From Candidatus Dormiibacterota bacterium (lineage in GTDB: Bacteria; Chloroflexota; Dormibacteria; UBA8260; Bog-877): DNA of 9,584 nt. Both the position numbers and the translations under genes were made by a program. Location of the stretch: the NCBI GenBank assembly GCA_003164475.1, contig PLTL01000317.1, forward strand, positions 697 to 10,280. Direction: 5' to 3'. The notes below the pieces were generated by a model, which had not been told where the DNA came from, ran no database searches, and saw only the letters and a list, made by a program, of their open reading frames with translations. This document shows positions 6,365 to 9,584 of this stretch, piece after piece (positions within the stretch are counted from its first letter, which is position 1; each line of letters opens with the position of its first letter).

Positions 6365-7398
6365 AGCGTCACCCTCCCAGTCGGCTCCACGGGCCCAGAG
6401 CCCGCGCCGGTCCTTGCCAGCGCCTGGGTAATCTCCGCCAGATCCGCAGCAGTGAGATCGAGCCGTCCGGCGCCGACCCAGCCATCGATCTGCACGGCGT
6501 CTCGCGCGCCCACGATGGCACCGGACACGCCGGGCCAGGCGAGCGTCCAGGCGACGGCCACCGCCGAGGCGGTGGTGCCGTGGCGCTTGGCGATCGGCCG
6601 CAGCGCGTCACGCAGGGCGAGGTTGCGCGACAGGTTCGGTTCGAGGAACGGCTCGGAGTGGCGACGCCAGTCGTCGTCGGCCATGACCGCCAGGCGCTCC
6701 GCCGAGAAGGTGTCGGTGAGGAGTCCCGACTGCATCGGGCTGTAGACGATCACACCGGTGCCATGTGCCCGAGCCCAAGGGATGACGCCGGCGCCGGAGT
6801 CGCGAGCAATCAGCGAGAAGGGAGGCTGGAGCGAGTCCACGTGGCGGATCGCCTCGGCACGCTCGAGCAGCGCCACATCGAAGTTGGAAACCCCAGCCGC
6901 GCGGATCTTCCCCTCCTCCACCAGTCGCGCCATCTCTCCCCAGGAATCCTCGATCGAGGTGCCGGTCGCGTCGGGCCAGTGAAACTGGTAGAGGTCAATG
7001 CGCTCGACGCCGAGCCGCCGCAGCGAGGCCTCGACTTCGCGGCGGATCGACGCGGGCTGGAGGTTGCGCTGGGGCTCGTCGAAGGGGTTGGCACGGTCTG
7101 GGATCAGGCCACCCTTGGTGAACACGAGCGGTCGCGCCGCCGCCGGCATCTCGCGCAAGGCTCGGCCAACGACCTCCTCGGAGTGGCCAAGCCCGTATAT
7201 GGCGGCGGTGTCGAGCCAGTTCACGCCACGATCAACAGCGTGGCAGATGGCCGCAATCGACCGGGCGTCGTCCTGCTGCCCCCAGCCGTACGCCCAGCCA
7301 CCTCCGCCGATCGCCCAAGCCCCGAATCCCACCGTGGTGATCTCGAGTTCGGTGGCGCCGAGCCGGCGGCGGCGTAGTGCTGCGGGCGTGGTCCTCAT
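6361..7398 (-). CDS. Aldo/keto reductase
   Basis: This 345-residue NAD(P)H-dependent aldo/keto reductase has a TIM-barrel fold and reduces aldehydes or ketones in the cytoplasm. The catalytic tetrad is visible as Asp63 and Tyr68 (WLDTAAIYG, 61-69), Lys95 (VFTKGG) and His140 (YQFHWPD). GVSNF (169-173), YSPMQSGLL (219-227) and a late IVGAR segment form the usual cofactor side. The start is ATG at 7398, preceded by AAGGAG at 8-base spacing; the frame stays open to an upstream ATG (7476), but that would run through the promoter. It is the first gene of an operon with the dehydrogenase, whose start overlaps its stop. It diverges from marR, 97 bases away, and is very probably repressed by that regulator. 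The overall form is close to the Tas/YajO-like, NADPH-using group; the substrate is not deducible. Confidence 0.94.
   Translation of the reverse strand: MRTTPAALRRRRLGATELEITTVGFGAWAIGGGGWAYGWGQQDDARSIAAICHAVDRGVNWLDTAAIYGLGHSEEVVGRALREMPAAARPLVFTKGGLIPDRANPFDEPQRNLQPASIRREVEASLRRLGVERIDLYQFHWPDATGTSIEDSWGEMARLVEEGKIRAAGVSNFDVALLERAEAIRHVDSLQPPFSLIARDSGAGVIPWARAHGTGVIVYSPMQSGLLTDTFSAERLAVMADDDWRRHSEPFLEPNLSRNLALRDALRPIAKRHGTTASAVAVAWTLAWPGVSGAIVGARDAVQIDGWVGAGRLDLTAADLAEITQALARTGAGSGPVEPTGRVTL
6362..6376 (-). promoter_or_regulatory. Ribosome binding site and CTG start inside the end of the aldo/keto reductase gene
   Basis: On the minus strand GGGAGGG (6376-6370) lies within the last codons of the aldo/keto reductase, 5 bases before CTG (6364-6362), which overlaps TGA (6363-6361). 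The position and strength of this site are the main evidence for CTG as the dehydrogenase start. Confidence 0.65.
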
Positions 7399-7433
7399 GG
7401 CAGGCGCTCCTTCTTCGCGGGGCGTAGTTCGAT

Positions 7434-7448
7434 ATGAAGATACTTCAT
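7434..7448. promoter_or_regulatory. Perfect inverted repeat over the operon's -10 box, probable MarR operator
   Basis: ATGAAG (7434-7439) and CTTCAT (7443-7448) form a perfect 6-3-6 inverted repeat. It covers the whole -10 hexamer of the aldo/keto reductase promoter, so a bound dimer would block RNA polymerase. MarR proteins usually bind inverted repeats of 15-20 bases in the divergent promoter next to their own gene, which is exactly this setting. Confidence 0.6.
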
Positions 7449-7466
7449 GGCCTACTGCGTTGTCAA
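7437..7466 (-). promoter_or_regulatory. Promoter of the aldo/keto reductase - dehydrogenase operon
   Basis: On the minus strand a perfect TTGACA (7466-7461) is followed after 18 bases by TATCTT (7442-7437), which matches the -10 consensus at four of six positions. The start of transcription would fall about 30 bases before the ATG at 7398, leaving room for the AAGGAG ribosome binding site. Confidence 0.65.
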
Positions 7467-7492
7467 GAGTCTCCATGTCGAGATATCATGGC
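7438..7492 (+). repeat. Pair of direct repeats flanking the shared -35 boxes
   Basis: AGATACTTCATGGC (7438-7451) and AGATATCATGGC (7481-7492) are the same sequence apart from a 2-base insertion. One overlaps the operon's -10 box and the other the marR -10 box. The CATGGC halves are 41 bases apart, close to four helical turns, so two regulator molecules could sit on the same DNA face. Confidence 0.5.
7460..7489 (+). promoter_or_regulatory. Promoter of marR, probably leaderless
   Basis: TTGTCA (7460-7465, five of six) and TATCAT (7484-7489, five of six) are 18 bases apart. The -10 box ends 6 bases before ATG at 7496, so the transcript should begin at the start codon. The -35 box overlaps the -35 of the divergent operon promoter base for base, so the two promoters compete for the same face of DNA. 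A weaker inverted repeat (TCTC at 7470-7473, GAGA at 7480-7483) lies in the spacer. Confidence 0.6.
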
Positions 7493-7495
7493 GGC

Positions 7496-8071
7496 ATGCC
7501 CGAGGACGCGATCGACGACATCGTCCGGCAGTGGAACCGTGAGCGGCCCGACCTCGATGTCTCGGCGACCCATGTCCTTCAACGCATCACCCGGCTGTAC
7601 CTCCTCCAGTCGAGTAGCTTCGCAGACGTTTTTGGGCATTACGGCCTCACCTTCGGCGAGTACGAGGTGCTGGCCGCTCTGCTACGGTCCGGTCCGCCCC
7701 ACCAGCTGACCCCCAGCGACCTGGTCGATGCCCTGGTGCTCTCGTCGGGTGCGATGACCAACCGCATTGACCGCGTCGAGGCGGCCGGCCTGGTGCAACG
7801 CCTCCCAGACCCCGACGATCGACGCGGAACCCTGGTCGCCCTTACGGAGAAGGGGCGCCAGGTCGTCGACGAGGCGCTCCTGGCCCACCTGGAGAACGAG
7901 GAGCGACTGCTCAGTGCGCTCTCCGCCGGCGAGCGCCGGCAGATCGCCGACCTGCTGCGCAGGTTGCTCGCCTCCGAGCCCTTTGCCACGCTCGATCCCG
8001 GTCGCCCCGGCGACAGCCAGGGCCGGGTCCCCGGCCAGGTGGCGCGGGCGCGACGATCACGCCGCCGCTGA
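7496..8071 (+). CDS. MarR-family transcriptional regulator
   Basis: This 191-residue winged helix-turn-helix repressor is of the MarR type, which binds DNA as a dimer and usually releases it on binding a phenolic or other small ligand or on oxidation. An N-terminal dimerisation helix region (about 1-45) includes the pattern RPDLDVS found in many actinobacterial members. The DNA-binding part runs from LTPSDLVDAL (71-80) through the recognition helix SSGAMTNRIDRVEAAGLV (83-100) to the wing with DPDDRRG (105-111) and VALTEKG (114-120). A C-terminal helix (about 121-160) completes the dimer, and the tail (168-191) is basic and probably disordered. There is no cysteine, so redox sensing of the OhrR kind is unlikely. 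The start at 7496 is chosen because a -10 box ends 6 bases before it; an in-frame ATG at 7475 lies inside the promoter. It is divergent from the aldo/keto reductase operon and very probably regulates both directions. Confidence 0.93.
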   Translation: MPEDAIDDIVRQWNRERPDLDVSATHVLQRITRLYLLQSSSFADVFGHYGLTFGEYEVLAALLRSGPPHQLTPSDLVDALVLSSGAMTNRIDRVEAAGLVQRLPDPDDRRGTLVALTEKGRQVVDEALLAHLENEERLLSALSAGERRQIADLLRRLLASEPFATLDPGRPGDSQGRVPGQVARARRSRRR

Positions 8072-8784
8072 CCCCGAGTTGTCTCGGCAGGTTGTTGAGA
8101 TTCCCGTCATGGTGACTTGGCGGGCGCTCCGTCGAGTTCGGTGGGCAGGTCCCCAGCCCGTCATCCGTGCCTACCCGCCCGCTGCTGGCAATCGTGGTGA
8201 CGGCAGCGCCCCTAGTCGCAGCCCGATGGCCGCCGGGATGGTGACCCAAGGATGAATCGTCTGCGCGAGCCCGCAGCCCTCGGACTGTGCCCTGCCGGCC
8301 GGGCAGGAATTCTTGGCCAGAAGGGCGGCTGGGTCGGCGATCGCGGCCCCTGGTAGGGTCGGGGCCTGCTTGGGGTTGATCCTGAGGCCGCGGCGGGAGA
8401 GATTCTAACCCCCGAGAGCGTTGCCGCCCCAAGGGTTTCCAACTGCAGACGAAGGAGTCAAGCCACCGCCCCAGGCGTCCAGAGTGAGATCGAACTGGCC
8501 CGGTCGCCGTCCGCTCGCACCCGTCCCGATGGCCATGAGTCCGGTCGTTTGCCGGGTCAAGCTCTGCGGCGCCCAGGCGTGCCCTGGCTGGAGCTGCTCC
8601 CTACGTCAGCCCCGCGGTCAGCGATGGGGGTGACCCCAAGCCAGCCCGAGGTTGGGGCAGACCCGGCGGCCGGGGGAGCCCTGCGAAAGTGCATCCCTGC
8701 GCAACCCCCGCGAGCGATGATGCCCCCGTCCCTCCGAGCCAGCTGGACAGGCGGCAACCCTTCACGCGCTCAGCTTCGGGAGAA
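8072..8784. other. Gene-poor region between marR and the methyltransferase-like gene
   Basis: These 713 bases hold no frame with recognisable protein character. A small hairpin (CCGAG, TTGT, CTCGG; 8074-8087) starts 3 bases after the marR stop and a stronger one lies at 8291-8307. On the minus strand 8442-8391 resembles the 3' part of a serine tRNA but fails key positions and is not called as a gene. I could not find a convincing promoter for the downstream methyltransferase-like gene. Confidence 0.55.
8291..8307 (+). terminator. GC-rich hairpin downstream of marR, weak terminator candidate
   Basis: CCTGCC (8291-8296) and GGCAGG (8302-8307) pair perfectly around a 5-base loop and are followed by AATTCTT. 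The short A/T tract makes it the best terminator-like element in the gap, though it is 220 bases past the marR stop. Confidence 0.3.
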
Positions 8785-9288
8785 ATGGCGACACCACCTC
8801 AGAGCCACCAGGACGCCGCGGCGCGGCGGCGCCCCTTCCTCCACATGCCTGTGCCGTGGGTGTTCCTCATGGCGTACCTGATGGGCGTCTGCCTGCAGAT
8901 CTTGGCTCCCCTCGACGCCGGATCGAGCCTACGGATCGCCGCGCAGATCGGGGGAGCGGCGCTGTTCATCTCGGGAGCAGCGATCGCCGGGTGGAGCCTC
9001 GTCCTCTTTCGCAGAGGAGAAAGGACCACAACGACGCCGGGTGACGCCTCCACCCGGCTGGTCACCAAGGGCCCGTTTGGGTTCACCCGCAACCCCATGT
9101 ACCTGGGGCTGGTGCTCGCCTACCTCGGGGAAGAGGGGCTGCTGACGCAGGTTTGGCCGCTCCTCTTCCTCGCCCTCACGGTGGGCTACGTCAATTGGTT
9201 TGTCATTCCCCTGGAGGAGGCCTCACTGGAGCAGGGCTTCGGGGATCGCTATCGGCGGTATTGCGCCGGGGTGCGACGTTGGATCTAG
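8785..9288 (+). CDS. Isoprenylcysteine carboxyl methyltransferase-family membrane protein
   Basis: This 167-residue integral membrane protein belongs to the ICMT/PEMT-like methyltransferase group, whose members use S-adenosylmethionine to methylate lipids, isoprenylated or other small hydrophobic acceptors; bacterial members are mostly uncharacterised. Membrane segments lie at about residues 23-43, 51-75, 105-121 and 123-142. The cofactor-side hallmark is LVTKGPFGFTRNPMYLG (92-108), with Arg102-Asn103-Pro104. The closing hallmark is EEASLEQGFGDRYRRYCAGVRRWI (144-167), with the usual Glu pair, FG, Tyr-x-x-Tyr and terminal RRW. Length matches the bacterial family. The start is ATG at 8785, with GGGAG only 2 bases upstream, closer than ideal. 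The frame is open further up to 8689, but that extension is not family-like. The gene stands alone next to an insertion sequence. Confidence 0.9.
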   Translation: MATPPQSHQDAAARRRPFLHMPVPWVFLMAYLMGVCLQILAPLDAGSSLRIAAQIGGAALFISGAAIAGWSLVLFRRGERTTTTPGDASTRLVTKGPFGFTRNPMYLGLVLAYLGEEGLLTQVWPLLFLALTVGYVNWFVIPLEEASLEQGFGDRYRRYCAGVRRWI

Positions 9289-9308
9289 TGGTGCGTCTGG
9301 GAAATGGA

Positions 9309-9337
9309 TAGACAAGAGGGTAGAAGTGACGTAGGCT
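9309..9337 (+). promoter_or_regulatory. Promoter of the transposase gene, probably leaderless
   Basis: TAGACA (9309-9314, five of six to TTGACA) and TAGGCT (9332-9337, a TAnnnT -10) are 17 bases apart. The -10 box ends 6 bases before the ATG at 9344, so transcription would start at the start codon. There is no Shine-Dalgarno at normal distance. Confidence 0.5.
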
Positions 9338-9343
9338 GAGCCG

Positions 9344-9584
9344 ATGTGGACATCAGCCGCGCCGCTAGAGATCAGCCCGGGCGACCGCCGTGTGCTCGAA
9401 AGCTGGGTTCGGGCGTACCAGACACCTCAGAGCATCGCGCTGCGGGCTCAGATCGTGCTGGCTGCAGCTCAAGGACATCCCAACAACCGGATCGCCAGAG
9501 AGCTGGGCGTTACCCGGACCACCATCCTGCTCTGGCGCCGTCGCTTCTCCAGCGGGGGCCCGGAAGCGCTCACCGAGGTGGCGC
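9344..9584 (+). mobile_element. IS630-type transposase, N-terminal part, cut by the window edge
   Basis: The reading frame starts at ATG 9344 and stays open for 80 codons to the end of the window. The product begins MWTSAAPLEISPGDRRVLES, continues with SIALRAQIVLAAAQGHPNNR and IARELGVTRTTILLWRRRF, then SSGGPEALTEVA. This is the helix-turn-helix DNA-binding head typical of IS630-family transposases: RA.IVLAAA.G..N..IA..LGV....V..WR.RF...G...L. The catalytic DDE domain would lie beyond the window, so I cannot say whether the element is intact. I could not identify the terminal inverted repeat in the 55 bases between the methyltransferase-like gene and this ATG; IS630 elements insert at TA, and several TA steps are present there. 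Confidence 0.85.

Noticed and set aside
6286..7377. Long plus-strand open frame opposite the aldo/keto reductase
   Set aside because: It mirrors the real gene on the other strand, has no family motif and is Arg/Gly/His-rich. The minus-strand gene has a full catalytic tetrad and a ribosome binding site.
6998..7495. Upstream extension of the marR reading frame
   Set aside because: It runs through the aldo/keto reductase gene and the divergent promoter; MarR similarity begins after 7496.
7475..7495. ATG at 7475 as the marR start
   Set aside because: It lies between the -35 and -10 boxes of the promoter, so the transcript would not contain it, and it adds seven residues with no family similarity.

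Overview
The window is GC-rich chromosomal DNA, most likely from an actinobacterium or another high-GC, spore-former-like soil lineage such as an uncultured actinobacterial or Dormibacterota-type genome. The evidence is the strong G/C third-position bias, a GerW/YtfJ-type protein of the form common in actinobacteria, a MarR subfamily with an 'RPDLDVS' N-terminus, and several genes that look leaderless (a TAnnnT -10 box 6-8 nt before the start codon). I cannot name a species. I see no rRNA, intact tRNA or CRISPR array.

Layout, left to right. (1) 76-1779, minus: a secreted family 5 solute-binding protein of an ABC transporter, with a TTG start and a strong Shine-Dalgarno. It has a candidate promoter/operator upstream and a strong hairpin downstream. 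No permease or ATPase lies in the window. (2) 2102-2509, minus: a small GerW/YtfJ-family protein with a C-terminal membrane anchor. (3) 2510-4150: 1.6 kb with no gene I can defend. (4) 4151-4933, minus: a YoaK/DUF1275 membrane protein. (5) 4934-5476: a second gene-poor gap. (6) 5477-7398, minus: a two-gene operon, aldo/keto reductase followed by a beta-hydroxyacid-dehydrogenase-type NAD(P) oxidoreductase. The genes are joined by a CTGA stop/start overlap that implies a CTG start codon. (7) 7496-8071, plus: a divergent MarR regulator. It shares a compact promoter region with the operon, including a perfect inverted repeat on the operon's -10 box and a pair of direct repeats. (8) 8072-8784: a third gene-poor gap. 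(9) 8785-9288, plus: an isoprenylcysteine carboxyl methyltransferase-family membrane protein. (10) 9344 to the window edge, plus: the start of an IS630-type transposase.

The only clear genetic circuit is MarR with the reductase/dehydrogenase pair: a ligand-responsive repressor probably controlling itself and two NAD(P)H-dependent oxidoreductases that could act in sequence on carbonyl compounds. The other genes look like independent units. Supported genes cover only about 64% of the window, which is low for a bacterium and suggests decayed or accessory DNA, in keeping with an insertion sequence at the right edge. I found no clear sign of a wholly new multi-gene system. The points most worth checking are the MarR control region, the CTG start, the leaderless promoters and the long gene-poor gaps.
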